A stretch of DNA of 64,000 nt from Deroplatys truncata (Eukaryota; Arthropoda; Insecta; Mantodea; Mantidae): assembly GCA_030765065.1 (NCBI GenBank), contig CM060978.1:114495692-114559691 (forward strand). The letters run 5' to 3'. Of this stretch, positions 12,084 to 23,560 are shown one piece after another; position 1 is the stretch's first letter, and the number at the start of each line of letters is the position of its first letter. The translations under genes and the position numbers were made by a program. Under the pieces are notes generated by a model. That model worked only from the letters and a program-made list of their open reading frames with translations. It was not told where the DNA came from and ran no database searches.

Positions 12084-12769
12084 CTACACAGCCTGTAATG
12101 GTCTAAGGTGTGAAGTAATTCCGAAACACTGTTTACTACGAGCCGAACATCAACCATTATGCTGAAATATAACATCTAAGTGAAGCTTAAGAAAACTGCT
12201 TGAAAACTGAAGTAATTACAGAAATAAAAATAGTCGTTTATACTTTTGAAAAACGCATTTATTTCCCGATCGAGCTTTTTGGAGAGCTATACTCTTGATC
12301 CAGCGATTTCAGTTTTTTATCCTCTCGGAAAATAGGGTTTCCTTACTTTACAAAGTAGTTACTGTTTGCGTCGATGACATTCTCACTCTAAGGAAATGTC
12401 TTCCCTTGAAGCTAACTTTTAATGTCGGGAACGGATAGAAGCCCCTAGAGGCTAAGTAGGAGAAATAGGAAGGATCAGAGAGCAATCCAAAGTCCAGTTC
12501 ACACACTTTACCTTTTGCTACCCTCGAAGTGTGAAATGATGCGGTTTGCGGTTTTTATTTGTACATTTTTCTCCAAATATTCTGTTTAAAGGATTTAATA
12601 ATGGTATAAGAGTCTTTTGGAGATATGCCAACTTATACAGTAAAATGTTTTGAGCTATATAATAACACACTGTACTCTACTTAAAATTCATCACAATCTA
12701 CAGGGATACATTGAAAGAATGGCACAAGGACGATTGACAGACATGGTAGACTCTTATTCCATTTTCTTC
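12084..12769. other. No recognised gene
   Basis: AT-rich sequence between the family F retroposon and the left LTR of the next element. Nothing coding or repetitive was recognised. Confidence 0.5.
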
Positions 12770-13126
12770 TGATACCGTAATTATTGGCGGGAAGATATAA
12801 ATAATTAAATACAGAAATGATAGTAAGATAAAGAAATAATTGGAATAATTTCGGTATATTAAATCAATGTATTAATGTTTAATACATTGATAAATTTACA
12901 TTAAACTTTACCAGATAACTAAATTGGTGTTATCCTTTCAGAATACAGTCACGGATACCCTGAGTTAGACACTCATAGCTATACCACCAAAGCAGCTGGC
13001 GCACGAAACAACGCAGAACCAGCTACGAGATGATGACATCATAAAACTCATTAACAGAGCAGTTAACATTAAATGTTATAAAAATCTGAAGCAGGGAGCG
13101 GCATCAAAGTTGTCGCATCGAGAACG
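12770..13126 (+). repeat. Left LTR of the 12.8-20.2 kb fossil
   Basis: It starts TGATACCGTAATTATTGGC and shares long blocks with the right LTR and with the solo LTR at 55.8 kb. It is shorter than the other two. The 3' boundary is approximate. Confidence 0.75.
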
Positions 13127-13327
13127 ACTTCAAAAATGGTGCAAAATCACGGAACTTCGAATTGAGAACCATCAGAAGCTGAGGAGGCCGCACCGGAAAT
13201 CAAACAGTGACCGACAGCACGAAAAGGAAGGAAGGAAGGAAGGCAATCCAGAACGGCGGTAGCTCACGCTACGCAGATACACGGCGAGCAGAAAGAAAAA
13301 AGGAGACATTAACATCAGAAGACAACA

Positions 13328-13980
13328 GTGAATGCATCAGCTAATCAGGTACTGAGTGTAAATTTATTTATTTCAGTGTTATTCATGTATATGTGGTTAA
13401 GAAGTGGAAGAATGTTAGGTAAAAAGAACTCAATAGAAATAGTGGAATTTCAGGAAGGAGAAAGTAATAGTAGGCATGAAGTTGTACACAACAGAACAAC
13501 AAAAATGGGAGAAAATAGTCGAAATGAGCAGAATAGTTTAGAAATGGAACAGGAAGCAATAAACAGTATAAGAAGGGGAGAAAATGTAAATTATTCAGGA
13601 ACGGGAAGAAGTGGTTTCAGGGCGATGATGGAGATGTAAAAAGGGCGTCTAGGAGAGAAAATAGAAAAAAGTTTAGGAGAGAAGGTAGAAAAGGTTCAAA
13701 AGGAGCTAGAAAGAGGCCAACAGGAGCTAGGAAAGAAGTTAGAAATTCAAGAGCAAGCATTAGAATTATTCAGGGAGGAAATTAAAGGGGAAATAAATAA
13801 TATTGGAAGTGAAGTCAAAGAAAAGAAGGAACCGGTTAGGGGAGAAATAGCCAATGTCAGGAAAGAAATTAGCCAAGAAAATAGAAAATTGAGGGAGGAA
13901 GTAGCAAGGAAATATGGCAAAAATACGGAAAGGAATATGGCAAACAAAAATACAAGAGGTTAGGGAAGTAGCTAAAACAT
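13328..13980 (+). pseudogene. Gag-like coiled-coil region of the LTR fossil
   Basis: The translation is dominated by E, K, Q and N with heptad-like leucine/valine spacing (for example EKVEKVQKELERGQQELGKK), the usual look of a retroelement gag N-terminal coiled coil. It belongs to the LTR fossil and is interrupted on its right by the M repeat pair. It is broken. It could in principle be a host coiled-coil exon, but its position between LTR and protease favours gag. Confidence 0.5.
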
Positions 13981-13981
13981 T

Positions 13982-15689
13982 CTGATGTGTTACACTCACA
14001 TGACTTTCTCTACTCTTGTACAAACTATTTTTACAAACGCTTATTCTCCATCTACTTCATGTTAATCGAGATATCGAGATGTGAATGTTATTGCTAATTA
14101 TCTTGTAGATGCAAGGGGAATATGGTAGGTTTTAAGCGATAGTCAAATATTTTAACGCTGGTTGCTATGTGGCGATTTCCATTCTCTTTGCATGTCCCGG
14201 ACATAAAATAAAATGAATAACGAATTTGAGAAAAAGTATAAGCATTGGAAAATTTAAGGGAATAACAAGCAATATCTCGAAAACGGTTCACTCAACAAAA
14301 GAAATGTATATGACATAAATTGTGTATTTTAACGCGATCTACATTTTTACTTTCTCTACTACGTATAGTAAGTAGGGGAAGTATTGCATTCCACCCAAAA
14401 ATTCAATACCGAGATTTCACCGGAAATACATGTTTTGAAACCCCCTGAATCCAAAATAAAGCATTTTTGGAAACATGTCCGTGTGTGTCTGTCTGTGTGT
14501 CTGTGTGTCTGTGAACAACATAACTTAGAAACGAACAGTCGGATAAACAGCAAACTTGGTATTTAGGTTTAATATCTTCCAGAGATGCGACACAAAGGTT
14601 TTCAAGAAAATCCCCTCACCCCAAATTATCCTTTACAAGGAACATTTTTCGAAAATTTTAATTTTCTCAAAAATGGCTCTAACGATTTAGATTAAAATAT
14701 CATATGTTTAAGATACTTTTATGACAAATGAAATGTATATCTCGAATTTTCTGAGAATGTCTCCAAAAGTATTCTTCATTGGGAACGACTTTTGCATAAC
14801 TGGTAAACCATAAGAGATAGACAAAATTTTACTACACATAAAATGTAGATCGCGTTAAAATACACAATTTATGTCATATACAGTTTTTTTGTTGAGTGAA
14901 CTATTTTCGAGATATTGCTAGTTATTCCTTTAGATTTTCCAATACTTATACTTTTTCTCAAATACGTTATTCATGTTTTTATGTCCTGTACATGCAAAGA
15001 GAATGGAATGCGCCACATAGCAACCAGCGCTTAAAATATTTGACTATCGCTTAAAACCTACCATATTCCCCTTGCATCTACAAGAAAATTAGCAATAAGA
15101 TTGACATCTCGATATCTCGATTAACATGAAGCATATGGAGAATAAGCGTTTGTAAAAATAGTTTGTACAAGAGTAGAGAAAGTCATGTGAGTGTAACACA
15201 TGAGATTTTTTGTGTAGTAAACGTTTGTCTATCTCCTATGGTTTACCAGTTATACAAAAGTCGTTCACAATAAAGAATACTTTTGGAGACATTCCCAGAA
15301 AATTCGAGATATACATTTCATTTCTCATGACAATATCTTAAACATATGATATTTTAATCAAAATCGTTAGAGCCATTTTTGAGAAAATTAAAATTTTCGA
15401 AAAATGTTCCATGTAAAGGGTAGTCTGGGGTAGGGGGAATTTCTTGAAAACCTTCGTGTCCCATCTCTGGAAGATACTGAACCTAAATACCAAGTTTGGT
15501 GTTTATCCGACTGTTCGTTTCTGAGTTATGTTGTTCACAGACACACAGACACACACACGGACATGTTTCCAAAAATGCTTTTTTTGGATTCAGGGTGTCT
15601 CAAAACATGTATTTCCGGTGAAATCTCGGTATCGAATTTTTGGGTGGAATGCAATACTTCCCCTACTTACCATACGTAGTAGAGAAAGT
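13982..15689 (-). mobile_element. M repeat, outer copy, reverse orientation, split by an inner M copy
   Basis: The left part (13982-14348) and right part (15205-15689) together match one reverse M element. The left piece carries the family's 3' terminus (CTGATGTGTTACACTCACAT read on plus) and the right piece its 5' terminus, ending in GTAGTAGAGAAAGT followed by an A run. The inner copy (14349-15204) sits at the seam in opposite orientation, flanked by ATTTTT at 14343-14348 and 15205-15210. The pair lies inside the gag region of the LTR fossil. Confidence 0.85.
14349..15204 (+). mobile_element. M repeat, inner full-length copy (856 bp)
   Basis: A complete-looking copy. The start is ACTTTCTCTACTACG, with a small hairpin, then a GATTTCACCGGAAATACATG block, a CCGTGTGTGTCTG microsatellite, a CTTGGTATTTAGGTTTAATA block and a TCTAACGATTTNGATTAAAA block. 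The end is GTGTAACACATGAG. The string AGTAGAGAAAGT about 22 bases from the 3' end is an inverted match to the 5' start, so the inverted repeats are not exactly terminal. No open frame was found. The class is unknown: it could be a non-autonomous DNA element or an A-tailed retroposon read from the other strand. Confidence 0.8.
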
Positions 15690-16260
15690 AAAAAGTAGAA
15701 ATAGGCAAGAAAAACCAGAAAGGGAAAGTAGGAGACAGGAAGAAATCATAGATAAGGTTACGGATATAATAACAGAAGTGACAGAAATAAAATATGTATT
15801 ATTAGAAAATTTGAGAATAAGTATCAATGTGCCGATTTCAAATTATAGTAATGTAGGTGAACCAGCAACACGAGACAAAACAATACAAAATGTGTTAGCG
15901 GACATCTAGTTGCAAAATGTAGGTGCAAGCATTTCCAGTAATGAACATAGACGAAATAATATACAGAAAAATAGAGATCTGAACTTAACATGTACTTGCC
16001 CAACCATATTTTAAACGAAACTGCACCGCCAACTTTTCAAAAAGAGGTATCAGACGGTCCAAAATCTTTCATTCGAGAATTGCAAGAATATTTCACTGTA
16101 AAATGTATACCGAGGAGCACAAAATGGTCATAGTTAGGAAATGTTTAAGGTAAATGCAGCAACGTGGCTAGATATAACTGTTAGAAATGACAATGACTTC
16201 AGGATCTTTACAAATATGTTCGTATATAATATATATATATATAATATATATATATATACC
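15690..16260 (+). pseudogene. Gag continuation of the LTR fossil, ending in an AT microsatellite
   Basis: The translation from 15690 resumes the E/K-rich gag-like composition. Around 16020-16150 it carries a gag-core-like segment (SDGPKSFIRELQEYFTVKCI). A TA-rich run follows at 16226-16258. It is a broken part of the same fossil. Confidence 0.5.
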
Positions 16261-17149
16261 GGGAGCAAATAGGCAAGCAACATTAGATTGGAGTTGAGTA
16301 ACGGAAAATATAACCAGAGAACGGACTATTCAATAATTAATTATTTTATGAAAGGAATAAGGAAATGTTAGACCCACCAATACATGATAAAGATCTCATA
16401 AATATTATCACGACACACTTTCCAGAAACTATTCAGCACCCTCTAGTAATAGCAAAGTCAAGCAGCGTGTCAAAAATGACTGATTTGCTAACAGCAAACA
16501 GAGTAACAAACAAAACTTCAAGGCAGAAAATAACAGAAATCAAACAATAAATGCAGTGGAAAGTTCAGTTTCTTCGCGCAAGGGGCACAGTTTCATAGAA
16601 ATGGAAATAAACATTACGTTAGGAATATATATTGAGGTCCAGCTCCTAGATCAGAACCAGCACAGTAGGAAAACAGAAACAGAAATCGTTTTGATAGGAG
16701 TAATCAAAATAGAAATTCAGAAAAAGAGGTAGACATATTCAGGTTAATTATATGAATATGGAAAGATTTGATAGACCTAGAGGAGCAAATTAGCAATTTA
16801 GAGAACTCAGGTAATGAATATTGGAGACCGGGAAATAATTATGAGTTTCGATCTAGATCGCCTAGACCAGAGGATAGAAATAGAAGCAGGAAACTTCACC
16901 AATAGAAAAAGATAGGGCAAAAGCAGCTGAAATTACAACAAAAATAGTAGGAAATAACCAGAATCAGATGAACGAAAATAGAAATAAGTGTAATTAGCAG
17001 GATACAGGGAAACGCTGGTCCCAGTCACACGGGTCTTCAGTAAGGGCTGAGAATAAGAACCAAAATAACGATTGTGTTAAGCTCACGGAAGTAAGGGTTT
17101 CCAGAGAGCAAACATTGCTGATTAAGAAAGATAGACGAATTTCAAATAG

Positions 17150-17645
17150 GCACGAAGAAAATGAAAAGGCATGTGATCTGCCGATGTTAAAAATAGCAAT
17201 CAATGGGAAAGAATACAGTACGATAATAGATACTGCAGTCCGTTCACAACATTTTATAAGGAATATAATGATATTAAAGCAGTCATCACTTTAAGTGGAA
17301 ACTTTTGTTCACTGACAGTTGGCAAGAGGATAGAAAGTGTGAAACTCAAGTGGTTTTATGAGTAGAGGTGAATAGAATTGCTTTTGAAATTTTTTTTCTT
17401 GTAGTACCAAGATTAGTAACATATGTTATAATTGGATGTGATTATTTATATCGACGTGGTACCATTATGAGCTTTGAAAATAATTTAGTGGAATTAGATA
17501 CAGGGAAGGAAGTCACTGTAGTACCTTTCATTGATAGTATGTCAACAAGTGACAGGGAAAAAAAGGAGGACATAAGGGAAGGTGCTTTCTTTGTGGAATA
17601 TATTAAAATAGAAACTATGAAGCTAGTAGAAGTAAATGTAGAATG
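17150..17645 (+). pseudogene. Aspartic protease region of the LTR fossil
   Basis: The translation near 17190-17300 shows MLKIAINGKEYSTIIDT, the approach to a retroelement protease active site. It is followed by CSLTVGKR and, near 17400-17540, IIGCDYLYRRGTIMSFENN, the typical protease C-terminal pattern. It closely parallels the protease of the element at 1-2 kb. It is fossil and broken. Confidence 0.6.
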
Positions 17646-18149
17646 ATTTGATTTTTAAAATAATGGAGAAATAGAGTACGATGAAGATATTGAAGAGCTG
17701 ATAACTTATGAGGAAATTCCACAGTAAATCCCCTCGAAAATTCTGATATGAGGAAACAGACAAATTATTTGGATGAAGAACAGAGGAAAACAATTACTTA
17801 GAATTTTGATGAAAAATCGGTAAGTATCCTAAGAAAAACTTGTGAAATATATGTTACTCACCTTCTTTTGAAATGACACCTATTGAACCATATACACATA
17901 ACGAACAAGCAATTCCTTTAGCTGTTCGAGAAGAAGTAAACAATGCCACAATTCTTCGAAGTAAATGTTTTACTGAAACACTGAAAAATAATGTGATAAA
18001 AAATTATCATTGTTCATCCTATTTTACGTCTGGTAACCCAATAGAACTGTATTGAGAGATATACGTATCTATTTTCGTGTAATGACTCACAAGAATCATA
18101 AAGATTGAGTTAGATATTGCCCTCTAATAGAGAAAATTGTAAATAAAAC

Positions 18150-18590
18150 TTTAAATATCACAACAGGATTTGTGCCTATAAAACCCATATTAGGTAAGGA
18201 ACCAGAACAAATATTACAAAATGTACCCAAGAAGGTGGATGTAAGTAAAATTCAGCTAAGTAAGATAGAGCTAGAATTGTTTTTTGAAAGGATAAAGATA
18301 AAGATAAAGAAACGAAAATCCAATAGAAAAGAAGAAAACATAAGTGGGAAGTTGAAATAGGTGATTTAGTTTTAGTAAAAGATAACAAGTTATTAAGTAT
18401 ACTAAAAATGAGAAATAAAGAATGAAACTAAAATACAAGGGTCATGCAGTAATTGTATCTAAATTTGGAAAAGATACGTATGAGTTAAAATATGCCAAAT
18501 ATGGAAAACTAATGGGTCGTTGGCATAAGCAATTCCTTCGTCTATACAGAACGCAGTTAGATACTTCTAACTTTTGATAATTGAATTTGT
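18150..18590 (+). pseudogene. Integrase C-terminal region of the LTR fossil
   Basis: The translation includes PIKPILGKEPEQILQNVPKK (the usual G-x-x-P-x-x-x-GK-x-P integrase stretch). It continues with GDLVLVKDNK and KYKGHAVIVSKFGKDTYELK, ending GRWHKQFLRLYRTQLDTSNF. This is the C-terminal beta-barrel-like tail common in Ty3/Gypsy integrases. It is fossil and broken. Confidence 0.65.
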
Positions 18591-18902
18591 GGGTGCAATT
18601 TTATTTATAGATGATTATAATAAATGTGCATGACATAGCAGGCAATATTCTGAAAATTGTGATTAGAGAATAAATACAGAATTGTAAAAAATAGTCTTAA
18701 GCAGAACATAGTGAAAATGAAGCGATGTGAGCATAACAAATATTAAAATCAGAGCTTCAATAAAATATCAAAAACAAAGACTCTTGTAAATTTATATAAA
18801 TTCAAAAGAAGAAAAATAAAAATGTAAAATAGCATAGAACATTTAGTATAAAAGGTGCTGTATTTAATTTGTGAATATACGAATTATTGATTGTTCTTGA
18901 AA

Positions 18903-19177
18903 AAACTGAGTTTTACTTATGAACGCTCTTTAGCTACTATGGTCTTTAGCGCCCTATTCTATATTGGGCGTGAAAAATCGGAAATTTTGCTCAGAGGCCC
19001 TGTTTATCAGGTTGAGGCTCTTCTTTTTGTCGTAAATCTACAACATGAAGGCTTCTGAAGGAAGCTATTCTAAGATTTTTACGCCCAAAATATCCATTGC
19101 CCTCCGCCGCGTTTGAACCCGCAACCTCGGGAACTAGAGGGCTAGTATAGCACCACTAGACCACGAAGTACGACAAA
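18903..19177 (-). mobile_element. tRNA-headed SINE, family B, copy 1, with 12-bp target duplication
   Basis: The minus-strand head at the right end has an A-box-like TGGTCTAGTGGTGCTA and a B-box-like GGTTCAAACGC. The body contains the conserved CCCAATATAGAATNGGGCGCTA-like segment shared with copies at 44505-44734 and 58067-58150. The direct repeat TTGTTCTTGAAA flanks it at 18891-18902 and 19178-19189. It lies between the integrase and the right LTR of the fossil. Confidence 0.85.
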
Positions 19178-19341
19178 TTGTTCTTGAAATACTTGTAAAG
19201 AAGAATAAATTTGTAAAATATGTAATAAAACTGAAAGAGTTGCGGACAAGGGATTAGATAAATTTAAAGTTAAAATTTTATTCGGGAAAACGTGTACAAC
19301 CTTTTATTATTGGGAATAATAAACCAATGTAAGGGATATTT

Positions 19342-20199
19342 TGATACGTAATTGTTGACAGGAAGCTATAAATAATTAAATAAAGAAATGATACATAGAG
19401 AAATAATTCCAATAAATTATTTCCGTATATTAAGCCAATGTGTAATGTAATAGGCCCGAGTAAAAAAGATTTGTCGGAGAAAAAGGTCATTAGCGGGTTA
19501 TGTTAAAAAAGTCATTATTAACAGCCGAGTAGCGGACGCATTAGCATAAAAATTCCTGGAATCAGTACGTTTGCAAAGTCACGTAGACAGGAACTCTGTA
19601 AATTAGAAAGGGAATTGGAGTTCTTAGATTCGAGCAAGGTTCCACATAGAAACAGTGTTATATACGCATACGTAGAGCTTTAAGATAAGGGAAGTTGGTA
19701 AGGGTAGCGACAGATAGGCGGAGGCTTAAGTTAAGAAAAGGGCGTGCATTCTAAATTAGTGTTACTTTTTAGTTGATCATGTGACTTACTCGTGTAACGG
19801 CGCTTGTACTTTTAGTTTCACTGTGTAGCGCATAGTGACGTGCTTGGGTTAGAAAGATTTAGAAGCTATTGCGAGGGATCTTTCCGAGAACTGATGCTTC
19901 GCTTCATTATTGTTATAGAAGTAATTAATTCGTAAACTCAACGGTCGGCGACTCTTTTCAAACTGAACGTTTTAGGAAACATTAACATTCATCAGATAAC
20001 TAAACTGGTGTTATCCTTTCAAAATATACTCACGCAGAGCCTGAGATAAATAACTCATAAATATACCTACTACTAGAGCAGCTGGCGCACGAGACAACGC
20101 ATTGATGGCATTGTAAAGCTCATCAACAGAGCAGGTAACATTAAATGTTACAAAAATCTGAAGCAGGGAGCGACCTCAAAAGTTGTCGCAACGAAAACA
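19342..20199 (+). repeat. Right LTR of the 12.8-20.2 kb fossil
   Basis: It starts TGATACGTAATTGTTGACAG and ends near ACGAAAACA. It shares its 5' third with the left LTR and solo LTR, and its 3' block (CTAAACTGGTGTTATCCTTTC, GAAGCAGGGAGCG) with the left LTR. About 860 bp, a normal length for an insect Gypsy-type LTR. Confidence 0.75.
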
Positions 20200-20960
20200 G
20201 CTTAACTTCTAAATAGAAATTTAGAACTTAGAGGAAATGAAGGCTTCCCTAATTAAACGGGTACTTAATTTGACAGATATTAGTTATTAGCTATTACAAG
20301 TAATGTAGAAAGTGTAAACTTTAAAATAACAGGTACGTCTAAAAACGTTCTAAAATAATGCAAATGTCTCTGCACATACATTTAAAATAATTATATTATA
20401 CAAATCTAAACTTTACGTAGTGTTCCAATTCTTCTGAAATACTCAACGTTATTTTAAACAGTCAGCAGTTTGCCAAACCGCGTACCTTATTTGGAATTCA
20501 TCTTCACTCTGCCTTAACAATAAGTGTCACTTGTATTTGTGGCTTACAAAACCTATTTGGTAATATGGTTACGCTATATCGGGCTCCACTTCACTCGCAC
20601 AAGGAACAGAATCCAAATTCAACAAAACAGTTGTTAGACTGAAAACACATGCTTCATGTAAGTAAACATCTCCCTTGTATTCTCTGTGAGTTCAGGCCCA
20701 TCAGCTATGCCTGCTCTTTTCTCCAAATACAGGACTCATCCGTTGAAGCAGATTCCTTGTAACAGGCACACCTTTTATAAAGAAGACTCAAGCAAAAGTA
20801 CACAATGAAAACATTTGACTTAAGTTATTGCATTGCATTTTACCATGGGTCTATCGATGGATAGTATCCCGAACGTACGCGTCATGCTACATTATTGATC
20901 TTCGTTTAGTCAAACTGTATTTTATGTCCATCAATACATTTTCAATACATAAAAAAGAAT
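20200..20960. other. No recognised gene
   Basis: AT-rich sequence; no protein-like open frame or repeat recognised. Confidence 0.5.
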
Positions 20961-22090
20961 TGAAGTGTTGCATTCACATGACTTTTCCACCCACTCTTCT
21001 GCACATAATTCTTACAAAGGCTTATTCTTCTTACTTCTTGTTAATGACGCAAACTTCTAACACATTTACACATTTCGTGGTAGGTGTAAGAAGAACAGAG
21101 TAAGCTAAAGTGATAGTCAGATTTTTAGGAAGCTAATCTCTACGTGATGGCTTGGAAATTCCTACTCCTTGCATGACCACAGGAAAAACGAATATCGACT
21201 TATTTTTTTAAGTTTAACGTCGTTTAACCTGGTAGGTCATATCGGACGACGAATGAATGAAATGGGTGAAATGATGGTAAAATTAGCCCGGGCTACATAG
21301 AGCTTAAAGTTACCCCACATTCACTTTCTCAGGATAAGGGAAAACCCGGAAAAAGAACCTTATCCGGGCAACGCACCCTGACCGAGATTCAAACTCGAGA
21401 CTTCTTGAATATGAGGCAATCACACTACCTCTACACCACACAGGCGGGCCAAATAATGACTTAACGCTTGAAACAAGTATGTATTTGAAAATTCAAATTA
21501 ATAACAAATAATAATTAATATCTCAGAAATGGTTAACTCCACAAAAACACTTATTTGCCATAAATTGTGTAATAGAATGAGTTCTACAGTTTTGTTTAGT
21601 AAGATTTTGTCTATCTGTTACGGTTTACTAATACGTTTTATAAAAAGTCATTTAGAATGAAGGACTTCACAGGTTATTCCCAGAAAATTCAAGATATACA
21701 TTTTGTCATGCACATATCTTAAACATAGGTATTTTAACCAACATTATTAGAGGCATTTTTGGGGAAATAAAAAAAAATACAATTTTTCCATGTAAAGGGT
21801 AGTTGGGTGGGGGATTTTGTTGAAAATCTTGGTGTCGTAACCTTAGAACGCTCTGAACTTAAATACCAAGTTTGGTATTTAACCGACCTTTCGTTTTTGA
21901 GTTATGATGTTCACAGACAGATAGACAGACACGCACACACACATACATACATACGTAGCTTTTTCTAAAAGATACTTGTGTTTTTAAAAAGGGAGCCTTT
22001 AAAGTGTGATTCCGGTGAAATCTTGATATCTGGCTTTTGGATGGAATGCAATACTTCCTCTACTTACTACAGGCATATAGTAAAGAAAGA
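20961..22090 (-). mobile_element. M repeat, reverse copy, split by a SINE
   Basis: It begins with the family 3' terminus (GTGTTGCATTCACATGAC) and ends with the 5' terminus (GGAATGCAATACTTCCTCTA, then AGTAAAGAAAG). All central blocks (ACCAAGTTTGGTATTT, TTTTGAGTTATGATGTTCACA, the CA microsatellite) are present. A family C SINE occupies 21210-21450, so the M copy was there first. Confidence 0.85.
21210..21450 (-). mobile_element. tRNA-headed SINE, family C, inserted in M
   Basis: The minus-strand head has an A-box-like TGGTGTAGAGGTAGTGTG and a B-box-like AGTTTGAATCTC. The body has a GGGTTTTCCCTTATCC segment. A short GACTTA match on both sides may be the decayed target duplication. The body resembles that of family D at 27875-28140 although the heads differ. 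Confidence 0.75.
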
Positions 22091-22350
22091 AAAGAATTAG
22101 GGGGTGAAATTATGTAGATATAAGCAAATGTGTAATAAATATTAAACCTCATTTTCTTCATGTTACTTTAGTTTAGTCCTACTGAACTTTCGTACAGGTG
22201 TCTCTTTATGGTGCAATTGGAATCCCCTAAACGAATCACCAGCGGTCTCATCTCTTCTGTCATCTTTAAATACCATATCCTTTGCAATTTTTGGCAATAG
22301 CTTCTCGGGATTCTACCAACAAACCAACAACTTTAGGTTTTCTTGAAGAT

Positions 22351-22822
22351 GAACTTTTTTTATAATAAGAAAATGTAGGTTCGTATATCCTTCTTTCTGC
22401 TCATCGACTTCAGGCGGTTACTGCATACTGAACTTTTTTTATAATAAGAAAATGTAGGTTCGTATATCCTTCTTTCTGCTCATCGACTTCAGGCGGTTAC
22501 TGCATACTGAACTTTTTTTATAATAAGAAAATGTAGGTTCGTATATCCTTCTTTCTGCTCATCGACTTCAGGCGGTTACTGCATACTGAACTTTTTTTAT
22601 AATAAGAAAATGTAGGTTCGTATATCCTTCTTTCTGCTCATCGACTTCAGGCGGTTACTGCATACTGAACTTTTTTTATAATAAGAAAATGTAGGTTCGT
22701 ATATCCTTCTTTCTGCTCATCGACTTCAGGCGGTTACTGCATACTGAACTTTTTTTATAATAAGAAAATGTAAGTTTGTATATTTGTTTGCTCATCGACT
22801 TCATACAATTATTGCATAAGAA
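22351..22822. repeat. 79-bp tandem array: five identical units plus one diverged unit
   Basis: Units start with GAACTTTTTTTATAATAAG at 22351, 22430, 22509, 22588, 22667 and 22746. The first five are identical by eye across all 79 bases. The sixth is diverged in its second half and slightly shorter. No spacers differ between units, so this is a minisatellite, not a CRISPR array. Confidence 0.95.
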
Positions 22823-23075
22823 TGCCCAGTATAAAGCTGATTTATTTTTAATTGACATTTTATGATATATTTGTAAATCTTGAACCTTTCCTGCACGATG
22901 AAGTCAATGTGGGATAGTGAAGTTATTTGCAATAGCCAAATGATCGTACTCTCTGGACATCCTGTGTATTCTTGAATATGGCTTCGAGACATTCCTCGGA
23001 GAAGAAGCTTAATTTGCTTTTAAGCATAAATCGGTTAGCTTGAAGAGCAAACTTCAAACTGTCTATATCTATACA
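22823..23075. other. No recognised gene
   Basis: AT-rich, right of the tandem array. Nothing recognised. Confidence 0.4.
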
Positions 23076-23079
23076 CAGA

Positions 23080-23560
23080 TTGTATCAAAAGTAATGGTGC
23101 AAAGTGGAACAGTAAAATGCACGAAGTAGTAGAAGAAAAAACGTCACAATAAAAATGTTTTCACAGATTAACCATAGTTGTGAATTTATAGCTACGACCA
23201 GGCACAGACTTTACTGGATATACATAACAATTGTGCATGAATGTTATTCCATCGGCAGGGCTAAAAATGGATAGATCCCGGCGTACCTATTTGTTGTTAT
23301 CCAGGAAGATTTAATCTAAATCTTTTTCAGTTTTGTTTTTGAAGTCATCTTAAAAGACTATTGCAAAGCACCGCATTCACAAAGTTGAAGAACTGGAGCA
23401 ACAAATTGTCAGTACTTGTCAACATTTCGGGAATCCATCAAGGTGTTTGAAACAATTCGCAGATCATTACCTTGTGTTGTGTACAGATGCTGAGAAGGCA
23501 TTTGAAGTTATTTCCGTTAAAATATGAGTGTGCGTTCTGTAACATGTGACTTATTTTTCA
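23080..23560 (+). mobile_element. Possible mariner-type DNA transposon relic
   Basis: TTGTATCAAAAGTAATGG near 23082 resembles some mariner termini. The plus-strand translation near 23390-23510 (RIHKVEELEQQIVSTCQHFG, then a C...FE ending) resembles the last part of mariner-type transposases, where a LEEL..RI stretch is followed by a Cys and a G.HFE-like end. No catalytic region is readable and no matching right terminus was found. Weak call. Confidence 0.25.

Larger units (their letters stand above)
12770..20199 (+). mobile_element. Gypsy-type LTR retroelement fossil with both LTRs, host to nested insertions
   Basis: Direct repeats at both ends form the LTRs: left about 12770-13126, right about 19342-20199, both starting TGATAC and sharing CTGAAGCAGGGAGCG. 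Internal parts in order are a coiled-coil, Lys/Glu-rich gag N-terminus (13328-13980 and resuming near 15690-15910), a gag core (15950-16250), zinc-poor linker sequence, protease (about 17150-17330, then IIGCDYLYRRGTI), the start of reverse transcriptase (about 17740-18060) and an integrase C-terminus (about 18160-18580). Inserted into it are two nested M repeats (13982-15689) and a SINE (18903-19177). It is old, with many breaks (well over ten). A solo LTR of the same family lies at 55845-58525. Confidence 0.8.

Noticed and set aside
14349-15204. M repeat as a Helitron
   Set aside because: There is a hairpin near one end, but no CTRR end, no TC start and no A/T insertion pattern typical of Helitrons.
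22351-22822. CRISPR-like array
   Set aside because: Units are contiguous with no variable spacers, and the context is eukaryotic.
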